A DNA stretch of 64,000 bases from Geoalkalibacter subterraneus (GTDB taxonomy: Bacteria; Desulfobacterota; Desulfuromonadia; Desulfuromonadales; Geoalkalibacteraceae): contig NZ_CP010311.1 in assembly GCF_000827125.1 (NCBI RefSeq), positions 1,612,001 to 1,676,000 of the forward strand. The letters are read 5' to 3'. Both the position numbers and the translations under genes were made by a program. Under the pieces are notes generated by a model. The model worked only from the letters and a program-made list of their open reading frames with translations. It made no database searches and had not been told where the DNA came from. Within the stretch, counting starts at the first letter, position 1. The number at the start of each line of letters is the position of its first letter. This document shows positions 6,250 to 14,713 of this stretch, piece after piece.

Positions 6250-9200
6250 AACCCTGGAGCTTGAATTCATTGGCGACGACAAACTGGCCGGATTCCGACT
6301 GCAGCGCCTGGAGGTCCTGAACTGGGGGACCTTCGACTCCAAGGTGTGGACGCTGAACCTCGATGGCAGGAATTCGCTGCTGACGGGCGATATCGGTTCG
6401 GGGAAATCGACCCTGGTGGATGCCGTCACCACTCTGCTGGTGCCGAGTCAGCGCATCTCCTACAACAAGGCCGCCGGGGCCGATGCCCGAGAGCGCTCCC
6501 TGCGCTCCTATGTGCTGGGCTACTACAAGTCGGAGCGTCAGGATACCCTCGGCAGCGTTAAGCCGGTGGCCCTGCGTAACCACAACAGTTTTTCGGTCAT
6601 TCTGGGCGTATTCCACAACGCCGGTTACAACAAAACGGTGACCCTGGCCCAGGTGTTCTGGATGAAGGATGTTCAGGGGCAGCCGGCCCGTTTTTATGTC
6701 GCCTGTGAGCGCGATCTTTCCATCTCTGCCGATTTTTCCCGCTTCGGGACCGATATCGCGCAGCTGCGCAAACGTCTGCGGGGCGACAAAGCGGAGTTGT
6801 TTGACAGCTTCCCCCCTTACGGAGCCTGGTTCCGGCGGCGTTTCGGCATCGACAACGAGCAGGCTCTTGATCTGTTCCTGCAGACCGTTTCCCTTAAATC
6901 GGTGGGCAATCTCACGGATTTCGTCCGCAATCATATGCTTGAGCCCTTCGATGTGGCGCCGCGCATCAGCGCGTTGATCGGCCATTTCGACGACCTCAAC
7001 CGGGCCCACGAAGCTGTTCTTAAAGCCAAGCGCCAGGTGGAGATGCTCGAGCCCCTGGTGGCGGACTGCGAACGGCACGGCGAGATGGTGCAGTCCCGGG
7101 ACAACCTGCGCGCCTGCCGGGAGGGGCTGCGCCCCTGGTTTGCCGGCCTCAAGATGGCACTGCTGGACAAACGCCTCGAATCCCTGGATGAAGAGCTTCA
7201 GCGTCACCAGACTCGCATTGCCCGTCTGGAAGTACAGCGTCACGAGCAGCAGGTGCGGGAACGTGAGTTGCGCCGTACCATTGCCGAGCAGGGTGGCGAT
7301 CGCATTGAGACCCTTGCCGAAGAAATCCGCCGCAAACAGGGTGAGTTGCAACGCTGTCGGCATAAAGCCGAACGCTATGCTGAATTGATGCAGGGACTGG
7401 AACTGGTCCCGGCCGACAACGAAGAGGATTTTCTGGTTCGTCGTCGCCAGTGTGCCGACCTGCGTGAGCAGACCCTGGAGAATGAAGCACGGATTCAGAA
7501 TGACCTCAATGAAGCTGGAGTCTCCTTCGCCCAGCTGCGCAGCGAGCACGAAAAGCTGCAGGAGGAGATCCGCGGTCTGAAGGCGCGCCGCAGCAACATT
7601 GACGAAAAGCAGGTCGCGGTGCGTCGCGCCCTGTGCCGGGCCCTTGATCTTGCCGAAGACGATATGCCTTTTGCCGGCGAGTTGCTGCAGGTCCGTGAAG
7701 ATGAGCGTGACTGGGAGGGAGCCGTCGAGCGCCTGCTGCGTAATTTTGGACTGTCTCTGCTGGTGCCCGACCAGCACTATGCGCGCGTGGCCGAATGGGT
7801 CGATGCGACCCACCTGCGTGGGCGGCTGGTTTACTTTCGGGTACGCGAAAGGGCGCCTGCGGAGCTGCCGTCCCTGCATCCCCATTCTCTCGCCCGCAAG
7901 ATTCTGGTCAAGCCTGATTCAGCCTTTTACGACTGGCTCGAGCGCGAGGTGGCCCATCGCTTCGATCTGGCCTGCTGCAACGACCAGGAGCAGTTCCGGC
8001 GCGAGACAAAAGCCATCACCCGCGCCGGCCAGATCAAGGCACCGGGGGAGCGCCACGAAAAAGACGACCGGCACCGGATCGACGACCGCAGCCGCTATGT
8101 GCTGGGCTGGAGCAACGCCGCCAAAATTGCCGCCCTGGAAGAAAAAGCCCGTCTTCTGGAAATGGAACTGACAGAAACGGGCGGACATATCTCCTCTCTG
8201 CAGAAGGAGCAGAATGTTCTCAAAGAACGCCTCGGGCTGTTATCCAAGCTCGATGAATATCCTGATTTTGGCGAGCTGGACTGGCGTCCTCTGGCGCTCG
8301 AGATCTCCCGCCTGGAAGATGAAAAAGCCGACCTTGAAGCTGCCTCTGACGTTCTGAAAACCCTCGCCGACCAGCTGCAGGAGGTGGAAAAGGCGCTGGC
8401 TGAAACGGATCAGCACCTCAAGGATCGCTACGACAAACGCTCCAGGACCGAACAAAAGCGCAGCGATGCCCAGGAACTGCGACGCCAGGCCGAAGCCGTG
8501 CATCAGGATGCGACTCCGGATCAGAATGCGCAGTTCGATCACCTTGCCGTATTGCGCGATGAGGCGCTGGGCGATCAGCAGCTCACGGTGGAATCCTGCG
8601 ACAACCGCGAGCGCGATATGCGCGATTGGCTGCAGGCGCGCATCGATGCCGAAGACAAGAAGCTGGGACGCCTGCGGGATAAAATCATCGACGCCATGCG
8701 CCAGTTTCAGACCGATTATCCCCTGGAAACCCAGGAGGTGGATGTGGCAGTGGAAGCCGCCGGCGACTATCGCGCCATGCTCGATCAGTTGCAGGCCGAT
8801 GATCTGCCCCGTTTCGAGGCGCGTTTCAAGGAGCTGCTCAACGAAAATACCATCCGCGAGGTGGCCAATTTTCAATCGCAGCTCTCCCGGGAGCGTGAAA
8901 CCATCAAGGAGCGCATCGCCCGTATCAACGAATCGCTGATTCAGATCGATTACAACCCCGGTCGCTATATCGTGCTGGAGACCCAGGCCGCTCCCGATGT
9001 GGATATCCGCGATTTTCAGGCCGAATTGCGCGCCTGTACGGAAGGGGCGCTGACCGGCTCCAACGACGCCCAGTATTCCGAGAACAAATTTCTGCAGGTG
9101 CGGCGCATCATCGAGCGCTTCCGCGGACGTGAGGGGCAGACCGAGCAGGATCGGCGCTGGACCGCCAAGGTCACCGACGTGCGCAACTGGTTCGTGTTTG

Positions 9201-9607
9201 CCGCCAGCGAGCGCTGGCGCGAAGACGACAACGAGTATGAACATTACGCCGATTCAGGGGGCAAGTCGGGCGGGCAGAAGGAAAAGCTCGCCTACACTGT
9301 GCTGGCGGCAAGCCTTGCTTACCAGTTCGGCCTCGAATGGGGTGCGGTGCGCTCGCGCTCTTTCCGCTTCGTGGTGATTGATGAGGCCTTCGGGCGCGGT
9401 TCCGATGAGTCGGCTCAGTACGGACTCAAACTTTTCGCTCAGCTCAACCTGCAGCTGCTCATCGTCACGCCGTTGCAGAAGATCCACATCATCGAGCCCT
9501 TCGTCGCCGGCGTCGGTTTTGTGCATAACGAAAACGGCCGCACCTCCGTGCTGCGCAATCTGAGTATCGAAGAATACCGGGCCGAGAAGCAGAGGCAGCA
9601 GGCATGA
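6242..9607 (+). CDS. jetC: Wadjet SMC-like ATPase JetC
   Basis: A 1121-residue SMC/MukB-like motor. Walker A GDIGSGKST is at residues 49-57; long coiled coils fill roughly 280-450 and 620-900, broken by a hinge-type region. The C-terminal head has the signature SGGQKEKLAY near residue 1008 and Walker B FVVIDEAFGRGSDES near 1043. All ATPase elements are intact. ATG 6242 (MSETLELEF) is chosen; an in-frame GTG 6 nt earlier is possible. In Wadjet, ATP-driven loop extrusion by JetABC measures DNA topology and hands small plasmids to JetD for cutting. Confidence 0.95.
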   Translation: MSETLELEFIGDDKLAGFRLQRLEVLNWGTFDSKVWTLNLDGRNSLLTGDIGSGKSTLVDAVTTLLVPSQRISYNKAAGADARERSLRSYVLGYYKSERQDTLGSVKPVALRNHNSFSVILGVFHNAGYNKTVTLAQVFWMKDVQGQPARFYVACERDLSISADFSRFGTDIAQLRKRLRGDKAELFDSFPPYGAWFRRRFGIDNEQALDLFLQTVSLKSVGNLTDFVRNHMLEPFDVAPRISALIGHFDDLNRAHEAVLKAKRQVEMLEPLVADCERHGEMVQSRDNLRACREGLRPWFAGLKMALLDKRLESLDEELQRHQTRIARLEVQRHEQQVRERELRRTIAEQGGDRIETLAEEIRRKQGELQRCRHKAERYAELMQGLELVPADNEEDFLVRRRQCADLREQTLENEARIQNDLNEAGVSFAQLRSEHEKLQEEIRGLKARRSNIDEKQVAVRRALCRALDLAEDDMPFAGELLQVREDERDWEGAVERLLRNFGLSLLVPDQHYARVAEWVDATHLRGRLVYFRVRERAPAELPSLHPHSLARKILVKPDSAFYDWLEREVAHRFDLACCNDQEQFRRETKAITRAGQIKAPGERHEKDDRHRIDDRSRYVLGWSNAAKIAALEEKARLLEMELTETGGHISSLQKEQNVLKERLGLLSKLDEYPDFGELDWRPLALEISRLEDEKADLEAASDVLKTLADQLQEVEKALAETDQHLKDRYDKRSRTEQKRSDAQELRRQAEAVHQDATPDQNAQFDHLAVLRDEALGDQQLTVESCDNRERDMRDWLQARIDAEDKKLGRLRDKIIDAMRQFQTDYPLETQEVDVAVEAAGDYRAMLDQLQADDLPRFEARFKELLNENTIREVANFQSQLSRERETIKERIARINESLIQIDYNPGRYIVLETQAAPDVDIRDFQAELRACTEGALTGSNDAQYSENKFLQVRRIIERFRGREGQTEQDRRWTAKVTDVRNWFVFAASERWREDDNEYEHYADSGGKSGGQKEKLAYTVLAASLAYQFGLEWGAVRSRSFRFVVIDEAFGRGSDESAQYGLKLFAQLNLQLLIVTPLQKIHIIEPFVAGVGFVHNENGRTSVLRNLSIEEYRAEKQRQQA

Positions 9608-10779
9608 GCTGGACGACCCCCGCCGATGTGCGTGCCCAGGTGAGAAGGCTCTGGGACCGCGGCCTGCTGCCGGCGCAGCTGGTGGGCGGAGAGGAGCTTT
9701 TCCCGCGGCGAATCACTCTCAAGGGGCCCGGGTCCAAAGAGCTGGCGGAACGTTTTGACGAAGTGCGCAACTGGATTGCGCGCCTTGACGGCGAGGCGAA
9801 GCATTATCGGCTGGTATGGCGTAACGTCAATCACCGCATTCTTGGTGCCAATGCCGTCCCGGCGGAAATCTGGGTAGATTCCCTGGACGACGCTCTGAGC
9901 CTGACTGGAAGACAGAAGGACGCGCAGCGTCTTGCGGCCATCGTGGAAGAAACCCGGAAATCTCTGCCGCAGCTGATCCCCTGGCTGATCAAGCGACCGC
10001 TGCGGGCGCTGGAACTGGCCGATGACTGGACCCGCCTGCTGGCGGTTGCCCATTGGCTGCGGGAGCATCCCCGCCCTGGGATTTATCTGCGCCAGATCGA
10101 TCTTGCGGGTGTCCACACCAAGCTGATCGAAAGACATCGCGGCGTTTTGTCCGAATTGCTCGATCTGGTTCTGCCCGCAGACGCCATTGATCCTTCTCAC
10201 AGCGGTGTCGCGGGGTTCTGTCGCCGCTACGGCTTTCGGGATAAACCTCTACGGGTGCGTTTTCGTGTGCTTGATTCCAGCCTCCGTCTCCTTCCGGGCC
10301 AGGAGGAGCAGGACATCACCCTGACACAGCGGTCATTCTCGTCTCTTGAGTTGCCGGTCTCGAAAGTTTTTATCACCGAAAACGAGATCAACTTCCTGGC
10401 TTTTACGGAGGTTCCCGAGGCGCTGGTGATTTTCGGCGCCGGATACGGTTTCGAAAACCTCGCCTCCGCCCCCTGGCTGAATGAGAAAGAGATCCACTAT
10501 TGGGGCGATATCGATACCCACGGCTTTGCTATTCTTAATCAGTTGCGCAGGTTTTTCCCCCACGCTCGATCCTTCCTCATGGACCGCCGGACCTTTCTGG
10601 GCCATCGACGGCTCTGGGGGCAGGAGATGAAGCCTGAAACGGCAAACCTCGATAAGTTAAACAAAGAAGAAGCCGCCCTCTACGATCAGTTGCGCGACAA
10701 TCATTGGGGAGAGCGGATTCGGCTGGAACAGGAGAGGGTCGGGTTCGATTATCTGTGTGGTGCCCTGGACTGTCTGTGA
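9604..10779 (+). CDS. jetD: Wadjet TOPRIM nuclease JetD (DUF3322/DUF2220)
   Basis: A 391-residue protein with an N-terminal DUF3322 arm (MSWTTPADVRAQVRRLWDRG) and a C-terminal DUF2220 TOPRIM domain. The TOPRIM acidic residues are visible in VFITENEINFLAF (about residue 254) and HYWGDIDTHGFAIL (about residue 298), with GAGYGFE between them. The catalytic centre therefore appears intact. JetD is the subunit that cleaves plasmid DNA. The start overlaps jetC's stop as ATGA. It closes the operon; directly downstream lie decayed genes. Confidence 0.94.
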   Translation: MSWTTPADVRAQVRRLWDRGLLPAQLVGGEELFPRRITLKGPGSKELAERFDEVRNWIARLDGEAKHYRLVWRNVNHRILGANAVPAEIWVDSLDDALSLTGRQKDAQRLAAIVEETRKSLPQLIPWLIKRPLRALELADDWTRLLAVAHWLREHPRPGIYLRQIDLAGVHTKLIERHRGVLSELLDLVLPADAIDPSHSGVAGFCRRYGFRDKPLRVRFRVLDSSLRLLPGQEEQDITLTQRSFSSLELPVSKVFITENEINFLAFTEVPEALVIFGAGYGFENLASAPWLNEKEIHYWGDIDTHGFAILNQLRRFFPHARSFLMDRRTFLGHRRLWGQEMKPETANLDKLNKEEAALYDQLRDNHWGERIRLEQERVGFDYLCGALDCL

Positions 10780-10894
10780 GCCCTGCTTCCCCTCGGTTTG
10801 GCATGATGATATTCTGAAAAAAGGGACATGCTTCTTTCCCTTTGCGAAAATCGGCCTGTCACCTTTCAGGATTAAACTCCTTCATTTTCCCCCG

Positions 10895-11690
10895 GGACTC
10901 AAAACGGTCGAAGATGCCCTGAAAATCCGCAACAGGGTGCTGCTCGCCTACGAAGAAGCTGAATGGGAAACCGATTATGAAGCGCGTCGTGCCAAGCTGA
11001 CCTTTGTGGTGGTGGGAGGTGGCCCCACGGGGGTTGAGCTGGCCGGGGCTCTCAAGGAAATTGCCGCCCATGCGATCCCGCGCGATTTCAGGTTTATCGA
11101 TACTACAACCGCCCGGGTGATTCTCATTGAGGCGGGAAGCCGGCTGCTCCCCGCAATGCCGGAAGAATCGTCACAGTCTGCCCGGAAGCAACTCGAGCGC
11201 ATGGGGGTTGAGGTGCGCCTGAACTGCCCCGTCACGGATTTCCGCGAGGGTGAAGTCGAGCTTGGAGAAGAGGTTTTGCCTGCTGCAAATATTATCTGGG
11301 CGGCCGGTGTGCGCGGGGCGCCCCTCGCACAGACGCTGGGAGTTCCTCTTGATAAGGCTGGGAGGGTCCCCGTCAACCCGGATTTGTCCCTCCCGGGGCA
11401 TCCGGAAGTCTTCGTCGCTGGGGACCTGGCGCATGCTGTTGATTCTTTGACTCAAAAAACTGTTCCAGGTGTCGCTCCGGCTGCGATCCAGATGGGGCAG
11501 CATGTGGCAAAAAACATCCGGTCGGAAATTGAAGCCGGCGAGGGGAAGTCCAAACGGGAACCTTTTCAGTATCGGGATAAGGGAACGATGGCAACGATTG
11601 GACGCTGTCGTGCCGTGGCCTCGGTTAAAGGGGCGAAGGCATACATCAGGTATGTCGAGGTCCTGAAAAAGCGCCGTAACGCCGTAGGAC
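10895..11690 (+). pseudogene. Truncated type II NADH dehydrogenase (ndh remnant)
   Basis: Recognisable NDH-2 sequence starts abruptly at PGLKTVEDALKIRNRVLLAY and includes the NADH-binding VVVGGGPTGVELAGAL, the ANIIWAAGVRGAPLA segment and the FAD-contacting VFVAGDLAHAVDS...PAAIQMGQHVAKNI. The first 110-130 residues, with the N-terminal FAD-binding GxGxxG, are missing. The C-terminal membrane-anchoring part is lost after GTMATIGRCRAVASVKG. The surrounding open frame (10757-11827) keeps going through unrelated sequence on both sides. It cannot encode a working flavoprotein. Confidence 0.75.
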
Positions 11691-11714
11691 GGACTTTTTG
11701 CGACGCCATCACTT

Positions 11715-11902
11715 TTGGTTCGATTGGTCGAGGATCAGACCTGGCGTATTCGTGCCCGTGCTACTCATGCCCTAACCGCCTTCGCTCCGCAGTCTTTACC
11801 CGCTTTGCGCGATCTGCTCAGACATGAAAACGAAAATGTCCGAGCATCGGCTGTACAGGCGTTGAGGGTGTTGGAGCAGGAAGAGGATCTCGTAGAAGCG
11901 CT
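11715..11902 (+). pseudogene. HEAT-repeat gene remnant
   Basis: About 60 codons encode two HEAT-like helical repeats: DQTWRIRARATHALTAFA with LPALRDLLRHENENVRASAV and ALRVLE. No start region or upstream repeats exist, and the frame runs into antisense sequence of the downstream trkA. It directly follows the ndh remnant, which suggests that rearrangement joined pieces of two genes. Confidence 0.5.
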
Positions 11903-12607
11903 TTACTCTTTTCCGCTGGATTGCTCCTGCGTGTCGTGATTGTGATTGCTTGCGGTCTGTGATGGCGAGAACTTCTCCTTTAGTTTGTCGAGCACTTCGC
12001 TGTGGCAGATCAGGACAAGTTCGTCTCCTTCCTGCAATTTAATGTCTTTCTCGGTCAGAAAAAAATCACCATCGCGGTAGAAGAAGATTGCCCGGGCCTG
12101 ATCGGGTAGTTCAAGGTCGTCGATGGTTTGATGGGTGTGTTCCTGATCGATCGTGAAGGTGTAAAAGCGTGCCTCCCCCTTCATGACCGTGGAGAGTTCC
12201 AGAATGTCTACTCCGGCTACCATGTCTGCCAGATAGCGACTGATGGTGCGAGAAGGGATGATGATGTCTTCGAGCCCCAATTCCAGGCAGATATTTTCGA
12301 ACTCCCATTCATGGATGTTGAGGACGACGCGTTTGAATCCAAGGGTCCTTCCCACCAGAGCGGCGATGATATTGTTCTGGTCGTTGTCCGTCAGGCAGAA
12401 AAGAATGTCTGTATGCTTTGGGTCGGCTTCGCGCAGAATCTGCGGATGACTGCCGTCGCCATGCAGGAAACTGCAATCGAGGTTTTCCGAGAGTTCTTCG
12501 ATCTTGTTCTTGTCGGAATCGATAATAATGATCTCGTTGCCGCGATCCATCAGCAGACGGGCAGTCGTTATGGTCAGCTCGCTGGCGCCCACAAACACAA
12601 TCCTCAT
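11903..12607 (-). CDS. trkA: TrkA-type potassium channel regulator (RCK domain)
   Basis: A 234-residue protein with one RCK_N Rossmann fold (residues 1-120) and one RCK_C domain (about 135-215), i.e. half of E. coli TrkA. Such single-RCK subunits assemble as rings under TrkH/KtrB channels and gate them through nucleotide binding. The usual GAGxVG glycine loop reads GASELT, so one conserved glycine is missing; the following acidic strand end (IIIIDSD) is kept. The C-terminal 20 residues are His/Asn/Gln/Ser rich. Its ATG overlaps the trkH stop (12604-12607), so the channel and regulator are co-translated. Confidence 0.88.
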   Translation of the reverse strand: MRIVFVGASELTITTARLLMDRGNEIIIIDSDKNKIEELSENLDCSFLHGDGSHPQILREADPKHTDILFCLTDNDQNNIIAALVGRTLGFKRVVLNIHEWEFENICLELGLEDIIIPSRTISRYLADMVAGVDILELSTVMKGEARFYTFTIDQEHTHQTIDDLELPDQARAIFFYRDGDFFLTEKDIKLQEGDELVLICHSEVLDKLKEKFSPSQTASNHNHDTQEQSSGKE

Positions 12608-14064
12608 GATTCCTCCACACGGTTGCCAAACCAGGTTCTTGGATAGAGTATGACCAGCCAGGCCAGGATTTCAAGCCGGCCCATCAGCATGTTTACACAC
12701 AACACGGCCTTAAGCACGACCGGCAGGTCCGGACCGACCACCCCGCAGGAGAGCCCTACGGTGCCGGTGGCTGAAACCACGTCGAAAAGCGCATCCAGTG
12801 GATCGTAGCCCAACATCAGGAAGGGGAGCCAGGAGAAGGCGATAACCGTAAAAAAAAGCAGGAACAAAAGGAGAGCCTGGCGGATCTGATCATCCGCAAG
12901 CCGGTGTCCTCCCAGGCGTTGATCAAGCACCGCGTGGGGGGGCAGGCAGGTTTTTACCAAGGTCAGCTGCACCAGCCGCAGCAGGATGATGAAGCGCAGT
13001 ATTTTGATCCCTCCAGCAGTGGACCCTATGCCGCCGCCGACAGCCATGGACAGGATCGTGATCAGTTTGGAAACAGGATCAAGCTCTCCAAGGTTGAAGG
13101 TGGCGAAGCCGGCTGTCGTCTGAGCTGAGAGGGCAAGCAGCGGTCCGTGGAACAGCGCCTGGTCCCAGGGTTGCTGCATGTAGAAATACAGACAGGCACT
13201 CAATGCCAGACTCACGAACAGAGAAAGCAGGAGCAGCCCACGCAACTGCAGATCCTGGAAGAAAGCCCTCCACCTCTCGCGTCTTCCGTACAAAGCCAGC
13301 GGCAGAGCGCAGGCGAGACAGGTCAGAATGGTCAACCAGGGGATTATGCCGCCGGAAAAATGGCCGAGGCTGGCGTCGTGAGGAGCGAACCCGCCCGTCG
13401 ACACAGCAGCCAGGGTGTAGACAACGGCGTTGAACAATCCGCTGCCGGCCAACAGCAGTGCAGTGATGCCGATGCTGGTCAGGATCACATAGATGATGAC
13501 CACCCGCCGCGCGTAAGCTTTGGTGCCTCCCACCAGATCATCGGTCACCTCTTCGGTGACGGCCAGGCTCTTGGCCGTAATTCCCGGGCGCATCAGCAGG
13601 GCCAGCGACAGGACGACCACTCCCAACCCGCCGTACCACTGCATCCAGGACCGCGCAAACAGAAAAACCGGTGATTTGTCTTCCACCGTTGTCAGGGTGC
13701 TGAGGCCGGTTGTGGTGGCGGCTGAAATCGCTTCGAACAAAGCGTCGTCAAAGCTTAATCCTGCGCCCATCATCGGATAGGTCATCAGCAGCGGAGTGAT
13801 TAGAAAAGTCAACGCGGCCAGAACCATCGCTTCATTGGGCTGGACTCTGCTGCCGGCGCGGATCCGCGCCAGCAGCATCCCAATAACGGCCATCGCAGCG
13901 GCAACGACCGCGTAGCGCAAAGCCAGGCCGAACTCAGCGTAGCCGAGGGCAACGGCAAGCGGCACCAGTGTCAGAACAGCAACAACAAGACTGAGCTGGC
14001 CGAAATACTTGCCGATCACCCGCAGGCGAACAGCGTAACTGATCTCGATCGATTGTCTCCCCAT
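12604..14064 (-). CDS. trkH: TrkH-family potassium channel/transporter
   Basis: A 486-residue membrane protein with the four pore-loop repeats of the SKT family. Selectivity-filter segments are visible as TTTGLSTL, VSTGGFAP, TTAGFATF and GTVGLSCG, each with a conserved Gly. About 10-12 membrane spans are apparent. ATG 14064 (MGRQSIEISY) is preferred to a GTG 12 nt upstream because AGGTGGG then lies at correct spacing. It forms an operon with trkA. It imports K+ with the RCK ring as gate. Confidence 0.92.
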   Translation of the reverse strand: MGRQSIEISYAVRLRVIGKYFGQLSLVVAVLTLVPLAVALGYAEFGLALRYAVVAAAMAVIGMLLARIRAGSRVQPNEAMVLAALTFLITPLLMTYPMMGAGLSFDDALFEAISAATTTGLSTLTTVEDKSPVFLFARSWMQWYGGLGVVVLSLALLMRPGITAKSLAVTEEVTDDLVGGTKAYARRVVIIYVILTSIGITALLLAGSGLFNAVVYTLAAVSTGGFAPHDASLGHFSGGIIPWLTILTCLACALPLALYGRRERWRAFFQDLQLRGLLLLSLFVSLALSACLYFYMQQPWDQALFHGPLLALSAQTTAGFATFNLGELDPVSKLITILSMAVGGGIGSTAGGIKILRFIILLRLVQLTLVKTCLPPHAVLDQRLGGHRLADDQIRQALLLFLLFFTVIAFSWLPFLMLGYDPLDALFDVVSATGTVGLSCGVVGPDLPVVLKAVLCVNMLMGRLEILAWLVILYPRTWFGNRVEES

Positions 14065-14404
14065 CAGATTTCCCACCTGGGTTGCTTTCTCTATGTCTGA
14101 GAAAACTAAAACTTTGAAATCAGAACAAATTTGGCAAATTGTAACCGGAAACTCTGGTACGCACTCAGTTTACCAAGCAATGTTCTTTCCACAAAGTATG
14201 TCACGTTGTGTATGTTAAACTTTTCCGACGAAGGCCAAAGAAATAGATGGTTGTCTGGCGATACCGGGAAGGATTTTTGTCGAAAGGATCAGTATGGCGG
14301 AGCCTGAAAGCGAACTTCAGGAGGCTGAAAGATTATGTTCGGAGGTGTCAATATCCTGCGCGAGGGATTGGCGGCAAAAAGATCCAAATAATCAAGGAGA
14401 AAAT
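14065..14404. other. Intergenic region upstream of trkH and of a small membrane peptide gene
   Basis: This 340-bp stretch separates divergent trkH and the 31-codon gene at 14405. The left half is AT-rich, as expected of promoters for trkH. The right half (about 14250-14400) has open frames of unlike composition, none recognisable. No riboswitch, tRNA or repeat could be identified. Confidence 0.4.
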
Positions 14405-14500
14405 ATGTCTAAGAAGATGGTGTTTATTTTGCTGATTCTCGCTGTTGTCATTGGAGGCTTTATCGCCTATACCCAGCTCATGATGCTGCGGGGCGGCTGA
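14405..14500 (+). CDS. Single-span membrane peptide (31 aa)
   Basis: ATG 14405 follows a strong site (AAGGAGAAAAT). The product starts MSKKMV, then has one hydrophobic span of about 19 residues with a GG pair, and ends QLMMLRGG. It is convergent with the Feo-associated gene, with only 9 nt between stops. Small membrane peptides often tune transporters, and both trkH and feoB are neighbours, but which if either it serves is unknown. No family recognised. Confidence 0.5.
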   Translation: MSKKMVFILLILAVVIGGFIAYTQLMMLRGG

Positions 14501-14509
14501 TCCAGAGGT

Positions 14510-14698
14510 TCAATGCTTGCAGCAGCCACACCCTTCGCATCCCGAATGGGCCGGTCCTGTTTTTTTGCTCTGGCTGGTCGGATCGCTGGAACAGCCGCAA
14601 TCCCCGCCGGCCCGGGTTGCCCCGAACCGGCGGTAGAGATAGAAAACGGCTCCTGCGATGATCGCGACGGTGATGGATATATCCCAAAAGCTTGACAT
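14510..14698 (-). CDS. FeoB-associated Cys-rich membrane protein
   Basis: A 62-residue protein with an N-terminal membrane span (ISITVAIIAGAVFYLYRRF) and a cysteine-rich tail: GDCGCSS, then SGCEGCGCCKH. This fits the FeoB-associated Cys-rich family, which occurs after feoB in anaerobes and may bind Fe(II) or an Fe-S cluster. It lies 15 nt downstream of feoB on the same strand and is surely co-transcribed. Confidence 0.88.
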   Translation of the reverse strand: MSSFWDISITVAIIAGAVFYLYRRFGATRAGGDCGCSSDPTSQSKKTGPAHSGCEGCGCCKH

Positions 14699-14713
14699 GG
14701 TTTGCTCCTTTGG

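Noticed and set aside
6113-7885. A 590-codon open frame on the minus strand inside jetB/jetC
   Set aside because: It is antisense to a fully intact SMC-like ATPase; its protein has no recognisable motif and it arises from GC-rich codon bias.
14247-14404. Possible riboswitch or extra small gene ahead of the 31-codon peptide
   Set aside because: No known riboswitch core could be matched and the frames have no clear ribosome site or family resemblance.
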